DNA of 64,000 bases from Sphingomonas crocodyli (GCF_004005865.1 NZ_SACN01000001.1:310001-374000), one strand, 5' to 3'; shown: positions 42,688-53,405, counted from the stretch's first letter. The notes: a model not told the origin generated them from the letters alone. Numbers and translations are program-made.

Positions 42688-43347
42688 ATGAAGACGTTCA
42701 CCAAGCTGATGATCGGCGGCGCGCTGGCCGCGACGATTTCGGTCGGTGCGGTTGCGGTCGCGCAGGATGCGCCGCCCCCGCCGGGCGGCCACCGCATGAT
42801 GAAGATGCCCGAAACCCGCACGGAAGTGCAGACGATGGTCGCGGAGCACTTCAAGATGATCGACGCGAACAAGGACGGCTTCGTCACGCGCGACGAAATG
42901 GCCGCCGGCCGCGAAAAGATGCGCACCGAGATGAAGGCGAAGTTCGAAGCGCGCCGTGCCGAGCATCGCGCGGACATGTTCGCGAAGCTCGACGCCAATA
43001 AGGATGGCAGCATCTCGAAGGCCGAGTTCACCACGCCGCCGGCGAAGCCTGAAGGCCGTGACGGTCGTGACGGGATGCGCGGCCCCGGCGGGCATGGCCC
43101 GGACGGCAAGATGCATGGCGGTCGCTTCGGTCGCGGCGGTCATGGTGGCGGCATGTTCGGCGAACGCTGGTTCGCGAAGGCCGATGCGAACAAGGACAAT
43201 AAGGTCAGCCTCGCCGAAGCGCAGGCCGCCCCGCTGGCCCGGTTCGACCAGGCCGATACGAACAAGGACGGCAAGCTGAGCGACGCTGAAAAGCAGGCCG
43301 CGCGTCAGGCGATGCGTGGCGGCTGGAAGGGCCGCGGCGAACGCTGA
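42688..43347 (+). CDS. Secreted EF-hand protein, four loops with Gly/His-rich linker
   Basis: 219 residues, signal peptide up to about residue 27 (IGGALAATISVGAVAVAQDA). Four loops: DANKDGFVTRDE, DANKDGSISKAE, DANKDNKVSLAE and DTNKDGKLSDAE. Between the second and third is a glycine-, histidine- and arginine-rich stretch (RGPGGHGPDGKMHGG) that could also bind metal. AGAGGA lies eight bases before the ATG at 42688, which is why the TTG two codons upstream is rejected. Function unknown. Confidence 0.85.
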   Translation: MKTFTKLMIGGALAATISVGAVAVAQDAPPPPGGHRMMKMPETRTEVQTMVAEHFKMIDANKDGFVTRDEMAAGREKMRTEMKAKFEARRAEHRADMFAKLDANKDGSISKAEFTTPPAKPEGRDGRDGMRGPGGHGPDGKMHGGRFGRGGHGGGMFGERWFAKADANKDNKVSLAEAQAAPLARFDQADTNKDGKLSDAEKQAARQAMRGGWKGRGER

Positions 43348-43354
43348 TCGCTTT

Positions 43355-43438
43355 CGTCATTCCCGCGAAGGCGGGAACCCATTCGGTCTCTTCGCGAGAG
43401 AAGGCTTTGGATAGGCCCCCGCCTGCGCGGGGGTGACG
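43355..43438. repeat. Intergenic palindrome, type D, copy 1
   Basis: Starts CGTCATTCCCGCGAAGGCGG and ends CCCCGCCTGCGCGGGGGTGA then CG; the outer CGTCA/TGACG ends are inverted. It lies between the convergent EF-hand gene and the TetR gene. Confidence 0.8.
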
Positions 43439-43445
43439 TGAGAGA

Positions 43446-44066
43446 TCAAAGCACCCGAACCCTCGGGCCATCGCTCGCCCGCGTCTCCTCCCGGAAGGCG
43501 CGGGCGAAGGCTTTGGCGGAGAGCATCAGTTCGGCCTCGCTCGCGCCGTCGCGGGCGGAGGCGGACAGGCCGTTGAGCGCGGTGATCACGATCGCGGCGA
43601 GGCCGTCGGCCTTGTCGGGATGTTCGCGCGCGAATCGGGCGCGCAGCATGTCGCGCGACGCGGCCTTGTGGCGCGCGATCATCGCCAGCGCCTCGGCATC
43701 GCTGCTGTTGCGCACGCCATCGATCACCAGACAGCCGGCAATCCCGTCCTTCGTCGCATAACGGCGCGCGGCCTCGGTCAGCAGCCGATCGACCGCGTCG
43801 GCACTGTCGCCCGGCCCTTCCAGCGCCTCGGGCACGAAGCGGCCATAGCCCGCCGTATAGCTGTCGAGTACCTGCGCGAAGAGCGCCACCTTGCTGCCGA
43901 ACGCATTGTAGAAACTGGGCGGGGTGATCCCCAGCGCCTTTCCGATATCGGCCACGCCGACCCCGTCATAGCCGCGTTGCTGAAACAGCGTCTGTGCGGT
44001 TTCCACCGCCGCTTCCGCATCGAAGGAGCGGGGGCGTCCGCGCGTTCCGGCTTTTTTTGTAGTCAT
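43446..44066 (-). CDS. bdcR: TetR/AcrR family repressor, BdcR-like
   Basis: 206 residues. The N-terminal helix-turn-helix (GRPRSFDAEAAVETAQTLFQ, then VGVADIGKALGITPPSFYNAFGSK) is followed by a ligand-binding helical domain with CLVIDGVRNSS and NGLSASARDGAS. From memory this follows E. coli BdcR, including the start and the AGCMVLEG-like block. It is divergent from a BdcA-like reductase, as in E. coli. It probably binds the palindromes at 44088-44099 and 44103-44118 and represses the pair. Ligand unknown. Confidence 0.8.
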   Translation of the reverse strand: MTTKKAGTRGRPRSFDAEAAVETAQTLFQQRGYDGVGVADIGKALGITPPSFYNAFGSKVALFAQVLDSYTAGYGRFVPEALEGPGDSADAVDRLLTEAARRYATKDGIAGCLVIDGVRNSSDAEALAMIARHKAASRDMLRARFAREHPDKADGLAAIVITALNGLSASARDGASEAELMLSAKAFARAFREETRASDGPRVRVL

Positions 44067-44079
44067 CGCTATAAATCTC

Positions 44080-44118
44080 TTGCAACCGTCACATGTGACT
44101 TATATAGCGATCACTATA
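44080..44118 (+). promoter_or_regulatory. bdcA-like promoter with two operator palindromes
   Basis: TTGCAA (44080-44085) and TATAGC (44103-44108) are spaced by 17 bases. The perfect palindrome GTCACATGTGAC (44088-44099) lies between them and the near-palindrome TATAGCGATCACTATA (44103-44118) covers the -10. A further half site ATCGCTATA lies at 44065-44073 at the repressor gene start. This is a strong candidate binding site for the TetR-type protein. Confidence 0.6.
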
Positions 44119-44139
44119 GAAATTGAAAGGAACTTCGAA

Positions 44140-44853
44140 ATGACCACCAAAGCTTCCCAGAAAGTCCTCGTCCTTGGCGGCAGCCGCGGCATCGGCGCCG
44201 CGATCGTCCGCCGCTTCGCCGCCGATGGTGCGCAGGTCGTCTTCACCTACGCCGGATCGGCCGACGCAGCGCAGGCGCTGGCCACCGAAACCGGCAGCAC
44301 CGCGACCCGCATCGACAGCGCCGATATCGCCGCGCTGACCAAGGCGGTCGCCGATCAGGGGCCGATCGATGTGCTGATCGTCAATGCCGGCAAGCTGGCG
44401 CTGGGCGATCCGCTGACGCTCGATCCCAAGGCGGTCGACGAGATGATCGACGTCAATGTGAAGGCGCCGTACTTCGCCGCGGTCGAAGCCGCACGGACGA
44501 TGCCCGACAATGGCCGCATCCTCGTGATCGGATCGACCAATGGCGATCGCATCCCCTTTGCGGGCGGGGCGGCCTATGCGCTGACCAAGTCGGCAATGCA
44601 GGGCATGGTGCGCGGCCTGGCGCGCGATTTCGGCGCGCGCGGCATCACCGTCAATTCGATCCAACCCGGCCCGGTCGATACCGACATGAACCCGGCCGAT
44701 GGCCCGATGTCCGATTATATGCACAGCTTCATGGCGATCCCGCGCCACGTCCATGCGTCGGAAATCGCCGATTATGCGGCGTTCCTGGCCAGCCCCTCGG
44801 CGGCGATGATCACCGGGTCGATGCAGACGATCGACGGCGGGTTCGGGGCTTAA
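44140..44853 (+). CDS. bdcA: BdcA-like short-chain dehydrogenase/reductase
   Basis: 237 residues. Rossmann loop LGGSRGIGAAIVRRF near residue 12, VNAG block (IVNAGKL), catalytic Ser in VIGSTNGDRIP and the Tyr-x-x-x-Lys in AAYALTKSAMQG, then NSIQPGPVDTDMNPADGPM and TGSMQTIDGGFGA at the end. The sequence follows E. coli BdcA closely; that protein was reported to bind cyclic-di-GMP and promote biofilm dispersal, but is also an NADPH-dependent reductase. AAAGGA precedes the ATG by eight bases. It is controlled with the divergent TetR gene. Confidence 0.82.
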   Translation: MTTKASQKVLVLGGSRGIGAAIVRRFAADGAQVVFTYAGSADAAQALATETGSTATRIDSADIAALTKAVADQGPIDVLIVNAGKLALGDPLTLDPKAVDEMIDVNVKAPYFAAVEAARTMPDNGRILVIGSTNGDRIPFAGGAAYALTKSAMQGMVRGLARDFGARGITVNSIQPGPVDTDMNPADGPMSDYMHSFMAIPRHVHASEIADYAAFLASPSAAMITGSMQTIDGGFGA

Positions 44854-44859
44854 TTCTAC

Positions 44860-44952
44860 CGTCATCCCGGCGGAGGCCGGGATCTCAGCGAGCATCTAGG
44901 CGCGAGTTTGTCGCGTGAGCCTCCTGAGATCCCGGCCTCCGCCGGGATGACG
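44860..44952. repeat. Intergenic palindrome, type D, copy 2 (perfect 29-base arms)
   Basis: The arms at 44860-44888 and 44924-44952 are exact inverse complements (start CGTCATCCCGGCGGAGGCCG). The element touches the cfa stop codon and sits between convergent genes, so it can end both transcripts. Confidence 0.9.
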
Positions 44953-46176
44953 TTATCTGGGAAGCCACTTCTCCGTCTCCGCCATATAATCCCGCGTGAT
45001 CGGCAGGGTGGCGCGGTCGCGGATATATTGGATCTGATAGTTGCACAGATTGCCGTGGAAGAAGGCCGCGCGCGCGCCGGACAGATAGAAGGTCCACATC
45101 CGGTAGAAACGCTCGTCATAGAGCGCGATGATCGCGTCCTTCGCGGCCACGGTGCGATCATACCAGTGATCGAGCGTGTGGCCGTAATGCATGCGCAGCA
45201 TTTCGACATCCGACGCCATCAGCTTGGCGACCTGGCTCGCCGCCACGATTTCCGACAGCGCGGGATTATAGCCGCCGGGGAAGATATATTTGAGCGTGAA
45301 GGCGTCGGTTTTGCCCGGCACGCCCAGACGCCCGATCGTGTGGAGCAGCATCACGCCGTCGGTGGCGAGCAGATCGCGGCACTTGAGGAAGAATTCCTCA
45401 TAATGCGGCACGCCGACATGTTCGAACATGCCGACCGATACGATCCGGTCGAACGTGCCCGTCAGGTTGCGATAGTCGATCAGTTCGAACTTCACGCGAT
45501 CGGCGACGCCGGCCTCCTCGGCGCGGCGGCGGGCGACCTTGAGCTGTTCTTCGGACAGGGTGATGCCCAGCACGTCGACGTCGGCGACGCGGTTCAGATA
45601 GAGCGCCATCCCGCCCCAGCCGCAGCCGATGTCGAGCACCTTCTGCCCCGGCTTCAGATAGAGTTTGGCGGCGATATGCGCCTTCTTGTCGGCCTGCGCC
45701 GTATCGATGTCGTTCGCGGGATCGGTGAAATAGGCGCAGCTATATTGCCGGTCGCGATCAAGGAAGAGATCGTAGAGCCGATCGTTCAGATCATAGTGAT
45801 GCGCGACATTGTTCTTCGATCGCACCAGATTGTTGATGCGCTTGCTGCCCGCGATGATGTTCTTAGCGTGGTGCATGAAGGTGCCGCGCAGCGTGATGCG
45901 CCCTTCCTCCCATTTGCCATTGGCGCGGACCAGATCGACCAGATCGCGAATGTCGCCCTGCTCGATCTCCAACCGGCCGTCCATATAGGCTTCGGCGGCG
46001 TGGAGATGCGGGTTGCGGCCGATAAAAGCGGGCACGCCTTTGTCGAGGAAACGGATCGTGACGGGCTTCAGCGAAGGATCGCCGTCGCCCATCGTATAGG
46101 TCTTGCCGTCGGCGGTGTGGATCGTGATGCGGCCGCGCTTGAACAGGTGGCCGGCGAATTTTTCGAACAAGGACAT
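44953..46176 (-). CDS. cfa: Cyclopropane-fatty-acyl-phospholipid synthase
   Basis: 407 residues. It transfers a methylene group from S-adenosylmethionine to unsaturated acyl chains of membrane lipids. The N-terminal lipid-binding domain (FIGRNPHLHAAEAYMDGRLE) and the methyltransferase core with VLDIGCGWGGMALYLN near residue 180 are clear, followed by ITLSEEQLKVAR, MFEHVGVPHYEEFF and YIFPGGYNPALSEI. The His and Tyr near VAHHYDLNDRLYDLFLD are usual. ATG 46176 is well placed. Role in stress adaptation of membranes is inferred from the family. Confidence 0.93.
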   Translation of the reverse strand: MSLFEKFAGHLFKRGRITIHTADGKTYTMGDGDPSLKPVTIRFLDKGVPAFIGRNPHLHAAEAYMDGRLEIEQGDIRDLVDLVRANGKWEEGRITLRGTFMHHAKNIIAGSKRINNLVRSKNNVAHHYDLNDRLYDLFLDRDRQYSCAYFTDPANDIDTAQADKKAHIAAKLYLKPGQKVLDIGCGWGGMALYLNRVADVDVLGITLSEEQLKVARRRAEEAGVADRVKFELIDYRNLTGTFDRIVSVGMFEHVGVPHYEEFFLKCRDLLATDGVMLLHTIGRLGVPGKTDAFTLKYIFPGGYNPALSEIVAASQVAKLMASDVEMLRMHYGHTLDHWYDRTVAAKDAIIALYDERFYRMWTFYLSGARAAFFHGNLCNYQIQYIRDRATLPITRDYMAETEKWLPR

Positions 46177-46332
46177 CGGTGAGGCTTACTCCCTGATCTG
46201 GCTAGATAAACGCCGGAAACGCCACGCTGGCAAGACCCGCCGCCAGATAGGTTACGCAATCGGTGGCGTAGCCATCCTATGCGCGGGGCGACGGCCATGC
46301 CATTCCAGATACGGTCTGAATGGGGGATGACG

Positions 46333-46893
46333 ATGCATAAGCGAATGATCGCGATTGTTCTGCTGGCGATATCGGGCGTGATAAACGCCGCGCCGCCGAC
46401 GCCGGGCACCTATATGCTCGAAGGCGGAAGCTATACGATCAGCGTCGAAATGGCGGGCGCGAACCTGCTGGTGCATGAGCCCAATCGCGATTCGACCTAC
46501 ACGCCGCAGAGCGACGGCAGCTACCATACCTATAGCGAGAAGACGGGTTCGACCTATGGCATGCGCGCGGTCGACGACCGCACGATCGAGGCGTTCAAGC
46601 CCGGCACCGGCGGCGCGCCGACCCGCCTTGTCCTGATGAACCGCGCGACGCCGACGGGCGAGGCGGTGGCCAATGCCGACAGCGAAAAGTGGGAGAAGAT
46701 CGCCAACGATTATATGGCGAAGACGCAGAGCGACCCGGCGAACGTCCAGAGCTGGGCCGCGTGCGGCGCGGTGGCGATGAAGCGCGCGGCATCGTCCAAG
46801 GCGGATGCCGATGCTTATGCGAGCCAGATGGCAGGGATGCTCCGGCAGATGGATTCGACGACGTCGCCGTGCCCGGAGGTTTTCACCTTTTAA
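46333..46893 (+). CDS. Secreted protein of unknown function
   Basis: 186 residues with a signal peptide (MHKRMIAIVLLAISGVINAA, cleavage after NAA). The mature part has a beta-rich start (PGTYMLEGGSYTISVEMAG, STYTPQSDGSYHTYSEKTG) and a more helical end with two cysteines (AACGAVAMKRA, SPCPEVF). I do not recognise a family. GGGGGA lies about five bases before the chosen ATG; an ATG two codons upstream is possible. It is divergent from cfa across 156 bases, in which no clear promoter is visible. Confidence 0.7.
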   Translation: MHKRMIAIVLLAISGVINAAPPTPGTYMLEGGSYTISVEMAGANLLVHEPNRDSTYTPQSDGSYHTYSEKTGSTYGMRAVDDRTIEAFKPGTGGAPTRLVLMNRATPTGEAVANADSEKWEKIANDYMAKTQSDPANVQSWAACGAVAMKRAASSKADADAYASQMAGMLRQMDSTTSPCPEVFTF

Positions 46894-46896
46894 CTT

Positions 46897-46980
46897 CCTC
46901 CGCTCGTGTCGAGCGAAGTCGAGACACGTTGGCTGGGCGCGTGTGAACGTATCTCGACTGCGCTCGATACGAACGGAGTG
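46897..46980. repeat. Intergenic palindrome, type B, copy 2
   Basis: Left arm CGCTCGTGTCGAGCGAAGTC and right arm CTCGACTGCGCTCGATACGA are near inverses. The copy shares the core motif with 26133-26204. It sits between two convergent genes (the secreted protein and rlmN). Confidence 0.75.
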
Positions 46981-47003
46981 GGGAGAGGCAGTCGGGCTGG
47001 GGT

Positions 47004-48212
<1,209 letters not shown>

Positions 48213-48331
48213 CGCCGCCACATAGTGGAAAGCGGCGCATTTTTCCACAGGCGCGCCTTCGCCCATCGTCGAACCGCCGCGTAAAAGCTTCGTTATCCAT
48301 TTCTCTTTACTTCGCGGGCCGATCAACAGCG

Positions 48332-51300
48332 GTGGCGGCGACCTTGAATCTCCAGATTTTTCACGATCCGAGTGGCCGTCGCGCGCGCCGGGTGCGGTTA
48401 ACGCTTTGGGCGCTGGGCCTTGCGCTGGCAGCCGCCGTCGCCTTCCTTGCCATCGCGGTGCTGGCCGCCGAACGCCATGTCGCGCCGGCACTTCGGCCCG
48501 TGGATGCGACGCGGGCGAAGGCGGTGGCGTCGGAGATGCCGGCGGATATCGAGCGGGGGGCGTGGGCGCCCGCGAATGTTGCCGCAGAGACGCGCGGCGA
48601 GCGAATCGGTTTCTATGTGCCGTGGGACGAAGCGGGGCGGCGGACGCTGGCGGCGCATGCCGAATCGCTCGATTGGGTCGCGGCGGGGCTGGCGCGGGTG
48701 CACGGACGCGACAATCGCTGGACCTATGAGCCGGACGCGAAGCTGCACGCCTTGCTCGACGGACGGGCGAAGGCGCCGCGGCTGATGCTGATGGTGCAGA
48801 ATATCGGTGATGACGGCCAGTGGGACGGGCGCGGCACCGCCGGGCTGGTGGCCGATGCCGCTGCTCGTGCGCGGTTCATCGGGCAGGTCGAGGCCGCACT
48901 GATCGCCGAGAAGGCGGGCGGGGTCATGCTTGATCTGGAGGATCTGCCTGCGTCGGCGCATGACGGCTATCGCACGCTGCTGGCCGAGATGAAGGCGCGG
49001 TTCGCGACGCGCGGCTGGCGTGTCGATATCGCGGTGCCCGCCGACGACGCGGCGTGGGATCTCGCGGCTTATGCGCCGCTCGCCGATCATCTGGTGCTGA
49101 TGGCCTATGACGAACATTGGCCCGAGGGCGAGGCGGGGCCGATCGCGTCGCAGCCCTGGTTCGCGCGCGTCACCGCCGAGGCGATCAAGGCGGCGGGGCC
49201 GGCCAAGCTGATCGTGGGCCTTGGCAATTATGCCTATGACTGGGACGGCAAGGGGCCGGCCAGGCCGCTGACCGTCGAGGCGGCGTGGAAGAAGGCGGCC
49301 GAGGCGAAGGCGCTGCCGCAATTCGATGCGGCCACCGGCAACACCCATTTCGCTTATGTCGAGAACGGCGTGCGCCATCAGGTGTGGTTGCTCGACGCGG
49401 TCGCCAGCTGGAACGAGCTGGAGGTCGCGCGCCGTGCGGGCGTGGCCGGTGTCGCTTTGTGGCGGCTGGGCAGCGAGGATCCGGGTTTCTGGGCGGCGCT
49501 CGATACGCCTGAGGGGCAGGTGCCCAACCTCAGCCATCTGCCGATCGAACATCAAAAGGTCGCGCTCGACGGGCAGGGGGAGGTGCTGCGCCTCGCGAGC
49601 TTCGCGACGCCGGGCACCCGCGTCGCCGAACCGGCGGCCGACGGGCTGATCCGCGACGCGCATTATCACAGCCTGCCGACGACCAATGTGGTCGAACGCG
49701 CGGGGCATAAGCGTCGTCAGGTCGCGCTCACCTTCGACGACGGCCCCGACCCGCGCTGGACCCCGGCGATCCTCGATATATTGAAGCGCCACCGCGCGAC
49801 CGCGACCTTCTTCGTGACCGGATCGAACGCGATGGGCGAACCCGATCTGCTGCGCCGGATCGTCGACGAAGGTTCCGAACTGGGCAACCATTCGACGACG
49901 CATCCCGATCTCGATCGCCTGCCCGAAAGCGCGATCCGGCTGGAGATCAATACGACCCAGCGGATCGTCGAAAGCCATACCGGCCGATCGATGCGCCTGT
50001 TCCGCGCGCCCTATCTGGGGGACGCCGATCCCGATCGGCCCGACGAACTGCACGCGGCGAAGGTCGCGGCGGAGATGGGCTATCTGTCGGTCGGCCTGAA
50101 CGTCGATCCGCTCGACTGGGCGGGGACCGACGCCGACGCGATCGTCCGCCGCACGATCACGCAGGTCGAATCGGGCCATGCGGGCAAATCGACCCAGATC
50201 GTCCTGCTCCACGATTCGGGTGGTGATCGCCGCGCGACGATCGCGGCGCTGCCCCGGATCATCAAAGGTCTGCGCGCGCGTGGCTATGATCTCGTCACCG
50301 TCTCGACGCTGGCGGGCATCTCGCGCGACGCGGCGATGCCGCCATTGGTCGACGGGCATAAGGCGGCGGCGGGCGGGGCGAGCGCGCTGTTCGTCGGCAT
50401 GTCCAATGGCTGGAAGGCGCTGGGCGGCCTCTTTCTCGTCGCGATCCTGCTCGGCATCGCCCGATCGGTGACGCTGACCGCGTTGGCGGTGCGTGCAGCG
50501 AAGCGCGAGGTGGCGCCAAATCCCGCGCCGCATCTGGTGCCCAGCTTCGTCTCGGTGCTGATCCCGGCATATAATGAGGAGCGCGTGATCGAGGCGTCGG
50601 TGCGCCGCATTCTGGCGAGCAACGGCCCGCGCATCGAAGTGATCGTGATCGACGATGGATCGAAGGATGCGACCTCGGCGATCGTCTCGCGCGCCTTCGG
50701 GTTCGATCCGCGCGTGACGCTGCTGACGCTGGAAAATGGCGGGAAGGCGCGCGCGCTCAATCAGGCGCTGCGCATCGCGAAGGGCGATGTGGTCGTGGCA
50801 CTCGATGCCGATACCCAGTTCGAGCCGGATACGATCGCCAAGCTCACCCGCTGGTTCGCCGATCCGGCGATCGGTGCGGTCGCGGGCAATGCCAAGATCG
50901 GCAATGCGACCAACCTCGTGACCCGCTGGCAGTCGGTCGAATATGTGACCGCGCAGAATCTGGAGCGGCGGGCTTTGTCCGCGCTCAATGCGATCACGGT
51001 CGTGCCCGGCGCGGTCGGCGCGTGGCGGCGCACCGCGCTGGACGAGGTGGGCGGCTATCCCGACGATACGCTGGCCGAGGATCAGGATCTGACGATCGCG
51101 ATCCAGCGCGCCGGCTGGCGCGTGGCGTGCGATGTCGATGCGATTGCGTGGACCGAGGCGCCCGACAGCTTCGGCGCCCTCTTCAAGCAGCGCCGCCGCT
51201 GGGCGTTCGGGACGCTGCAATGTTTGTGGAAGCATCGCGCGGCGATGGTCGATGGCACGCCGCATGGTCTCGCCCGCTACGGCATGCCGCAGGCGTGGCT

Positions 51301-51703
51301 GTTCCAGATCGGCTTCGGGCTGGTTTCGCCCTTCATCGACATCGCCCTGATCGCGAGCCTGATCGATACCGGGCTGCGCGTCGCCAATCACGGCTTCGGC
51401 GCGATGCAGGCGGATCTTGCGACGATGGCGGGCTTCTGGCTGGCCTTTGCGGCGATCGATCTCGCCTGCGGCTGGATCGCCTATCGCCTCGACGCGCGCG
51501 AGACGCGCTTCCCGGCGCTGCGCCTGCTGGCGATGCGCTTCGGCTATCGCCAATTGCTCTACGCGGTCGTGGTGCGCGCGGTCTTCTCGGCGCTGGCGGG
51601 GGCGGCGCTGCGCTGGGGCAAGCTCGAACGCTCGGGCGAGATGACCGCGATCGTCGCACCCGGCGTCGAGATGGACGAGGAGCCGCTGCCGCTGGCGGCG
51701 TGA
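48332..51703 (+). CDS. Tri-domain GH18-like / NodB deacetylase / GT2 synthase
   Basis: 1123 residues. A membrane anchor at about 22-45 is followed by a GH18-like domain (residues about 80-400) with [20 protein letters not shown], then a polysaccharide deacetylase domain with FDDGPD near 470 and HSTTHPDL near 519, then a membrane segment near 690 and a chitin/hyaluronan-synthase type GT2 domain ([11 protein letters not shown] near 740, DADTQF near 824, EDQDLT near 916, QRRRW near 952) and further helices. It may build and trim a beta-linked N-acetylglucosamine polymer. GH18 activity is uncertain, since only part of DxxDxDxE is seen. GTG start at 48332 has no clear ribosome site. Confidence 0.8.
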   Translation: MAATLNLQIFHDPSGRRARRVRLTLWALGLALAAAVAFLAIAVLAAERHVAPALRPVDATRAKAVASEMPADIERGAWAPANVAAETRGERIGFYVPWDEAGRRTLAAHAESLDWVAAGLARVHGRDNRWTYEPDAKLHALLDGRAKAPRLMLMVQNIGDDGQWDGRGTAGLVADAAARARFIGQVEAALIAEKAGGVMLDLEDLPASAHDGYRTLLAEMKARFATRGWRVDIAVPADDAAWDLAAYAPLADHLVLMAYDEHWPEGEAGPIASQPWFARVTAEAIKAAGPAKLIVGLGNYAYDWDGKGPARPLTVEAAWKKAAEAKALPQFDAATGNTHFAYVENGVRHQVWLLDAVASWNELEVARRAGVAGVALWRLGSEDPGFWAALDTPEGQVPNLSHLPIEHQKVALDGQGEVLRLASFATPGTRVAEPAADGLIRDAHYHSLPTTNVVERAGHKRRQVALTFDDGPDPRWTPAILDILKRHRATATFFVTGSNAMGEPDLLRRIVDEGSELGNHSTTHPDLDRLPESAIRLEINTTQRIVESHTGRSMRLFRAPYLGDADPDRPDELHAAKVAAEMGYLSVGLNVDPLDWAGTDADAIVRRTITQVESGHAGKSTQIVLLHDSGGDRRATIAALPRIIKGLRARGYDLVTVSTLAGISRDAAMPPLVDGHKAAAGGASALFVGMSNGWKALGGLFLVAILLGIARSVTLTALAVRAAKREVAPNPAPHLVPSFVSVLIPAYNEERVIEASVRRILASNGPRIEVIVIDDGSKDATSAIVSRAFGFDPRVTLLTLENGGKARALNQALRIAKGDVVVALDADTQFEPDTIAKLTRWFADPAIGAVAGNAKIGNATNLVTRWQSVEYVTAQNLERRALSALNAITVVPGAVGAWRRTALDEVGGYPDDTLAEDQDLTIAIQRAGWRVACDVDAIAWTEAPDSFGALFKQRRRWAFGTLQCLWKHRAAMVDGTPHGLARYGMPQAWLFQIGFGLVSPFIDIALIASLIDTGLRVANHGFGAMQADLATMAGFWLAFAAIDLACGWIAYRLDARETRFPALRLLAMRFGYRQLLYAVVVRAVFSALAGAALRWGKLERSGEMTAIVAPGVEMDEEPLPLAA

Positions 51704-51716
51704 TCAATTCCTTTTT

Positions 51717-51800
51717 CGTCACCCCGGGCTTGACCCGGGGTCCCGCTTTTAGCCGACGTTCGAAGAAGAAGCGGGACCCCGGGTCAAGCCCGGGGTGACG
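51717..51800. repeat. Intergenic palindrome, type D, copy 3 (perfect 32-base arms)
   Basis: Arms at 51717-51748 and 51769-51800 are exact inverse complements, beginning CGTCACCCCGGGCTTGACCC. The element lies between convergent genes and would form a very stable hairpin. Confidence 0.9.
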
Positions 51801-51812
51801 TAAGGATGGGGG

Positions 51813-53405
51813 TTATTTCGCGAAGCGCTTGAAGTAGCTGTCGGCGTTCCAGCTGGGCTTGGCCGGATCGTCGGCGACGTTGCGGGCGAGGGCGATGACG
51901 TAATCGGTGAACTTGACGCCTTCGGCCTTCATCGCCGGCTGATCCAGGTCATCCTGCGGCGAATGGTAGATGTTAGCGCGCCAGTCGGCCTCGATCTTCT
52001 CCTCGGGCGTGCCCAGCTTGAAGCCATATTTCAGGAACAGCGAGGGCACGCCCTTGCGGATGAAGCTGTACTGATCCGATCGGATGAAGACGTTGCGGTC
52101 GGGCTTGGGATCGGGGAGGACGGGCAGGCCGAGCGAGGCGGCGACGGCCTTCGCATTTTCGCCCAGCGAGCTTTCCTCATAGCCGATCGGCGTCACGCTG
52201 CTGAACGCGAAGATCGGCAGCGGCATATCGAGGTTGATGTCGGCGACCAGCGATGCGGCGGGCACGGTGGGCCGCGCGGCGAAGTGCCGCGATCCGAGCA
52301 GGCCTTTTTCTTCGCCCGTGACGATCACGAACAGGATCGAGCGGCGCGGGCGCTTCTTGAAGGCGGTCAGTGCCTTGGCGGTTTCGATCAGGGTGGAAAC
52401 GCCCACCGCATTGTCGAACGCGCCATTATAGATGGTGTCGCCCTTGATCGGTGCGCCGACGCCGAGGCCATCGAGATGCGCGGAGAGCACCACATTCTGC
52501 GCCGACAGGACCGGATCCGATCCGGGCAGGCGCGCGACGATGTTCTTGGCGTGGACGGGGCGTGACGTGCTGACGATCGTGGCCGCGAGCCGCTGGGGCA
52601 GAGCGAAGGTCGGCAGCGGCTTCGACGCATCGGCGAGCGCGGAGAGCGCGGCGAAGTCCTGCGACGCACCGACGAACAATTTTGGCGCGGCATCGGGGCC
52701 GACGAAGGCGTTGAGGAAGGGCGCGGGAATCTCGCGCAGATCCGTGTCGGACGGATACATGAAGGGCTGGCCGGAGAGCGCGACCTGCCGATCCCACTTG
52801 ATCTCGGTCTGTTTCGGCGTGGTGAGCGCGATCAGGCCGATCGCGCCGCGTTCGGCGAGGATCGCAGCGCGGCGCGAGCGCGCATCGGATTTCAGCGCGC
52901 CCGAAATCTCCGCCGGGCCGCCCGACAGGACGACGACGATCTTGCCCTTAAGGTCGAGGCCCGCAAAATCGTCATGCCCCGCCTCGGGGATCGACAGGCC
53001 ATAGCCCGCGAAGACGAGCGGCGCGTCGACCTTCGGCGGCATCGGCGCGCTGCCGCGGAAATAGAGGTCGGTCGGGGTGGCGAGCGGGGTCGGGCCGGCG
53101 GGGCCGATCAACACCGCCTTGCTCGCCGCCTGATCGAAACGCTGCTCGGTCAGCTCGACCGGCTGGAACCAGCCGTCGCTACCCGCCGGGATCAGGCGTA
53201 GCCGGGTGAACTGGCTCACGACATAATCGGCGGCGCGATCATAGCCCGCGGAGCCGGTGAGCCGCCCTTCATTCTTGTCCGACGCGATCGTCGCGATGTG
53301 GCCCCACCACGCATCGATCCGCTGGGCGGTCGGTTCGGGGATGGCGGCGGTGGAGGCGGTTCCCAGCATCAGCAGCGAAAGGATGGTCGGGCGAAGGCTG
53401 GGCAT
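51813..53405 (-). CDS. M28 family zinc peptidase, exported
   Basis: 530 residues with a signal peptide (LSLLMLGTASTAAIP). A protease-associated insert (about residues 120-240) sits inside the peptidase domain. Zinc ligands are readable: HLDGLG (His), AFDNAVGVS (Asp), TGEEKGLLGSR (Glu-Glu pair), DINLDMP (Asp) and YHSPQDD (His). The enzyme should be a periplasmic or secreted aminopeptidase; substrate unknown. CGGAG precedes the ATG at 53405. The downstream palindrome follows 12 bases after the stop. Confidence 0.9.
   Translation of the reverse strand: MPSLRPTILSLLMLGTASTAAIPEPTAQRIDAWWGHIATIASDKNEGRLTGSAGYDRAADYVVSQFTRLRLIPAGSDGWFQPVELTEQRFDQAASKAVLIGPAGPTPLATPTDLYFRGSAPMPPKVDAPLVFAGYGLSIPEAGHDDFAGLDLKGKIVVVLSGGPAEISGALKSDARSRRAAILAERGAIGLIALTTPKQTEIKWDRQVALSGQPFMYPSDTDLREIPAPFLNAFVGPDAAPKLFVGASQDFAALSALADASKPLPTFALPQRLAATIVSTSRPVHAKNIVARLPGSDPVLSAQNVVLSAHLDGLGVGAPIKGDTIYNGAFDNAVGVSTLIETAKALTAFKKRPRRSILFVIVTGEEKGLLGSRHFAARPTVPAASLVADINLDMPLPIFAFSSVTPIGYEESSLGENAKAVAASLGLPVLPDPKPDRNVFIRSDQYSFIRKGVPSLFLKYGFKLGTPEEKIEADWRANIYHSPQDDLDQPAMKAEGVKFTDYVIALARNVADDPAKPSWNADSYFKRFAK

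Noticed and set aside
48398..51553. Minus-strand open frame of 1051 codons opposite the GH18-NodB-GT2 gene
   Set aside because: Mirror of the strong plus-strand gene with its catalytic motifs; the antisense translation is Arg/Asp/His-rich and has no domain.
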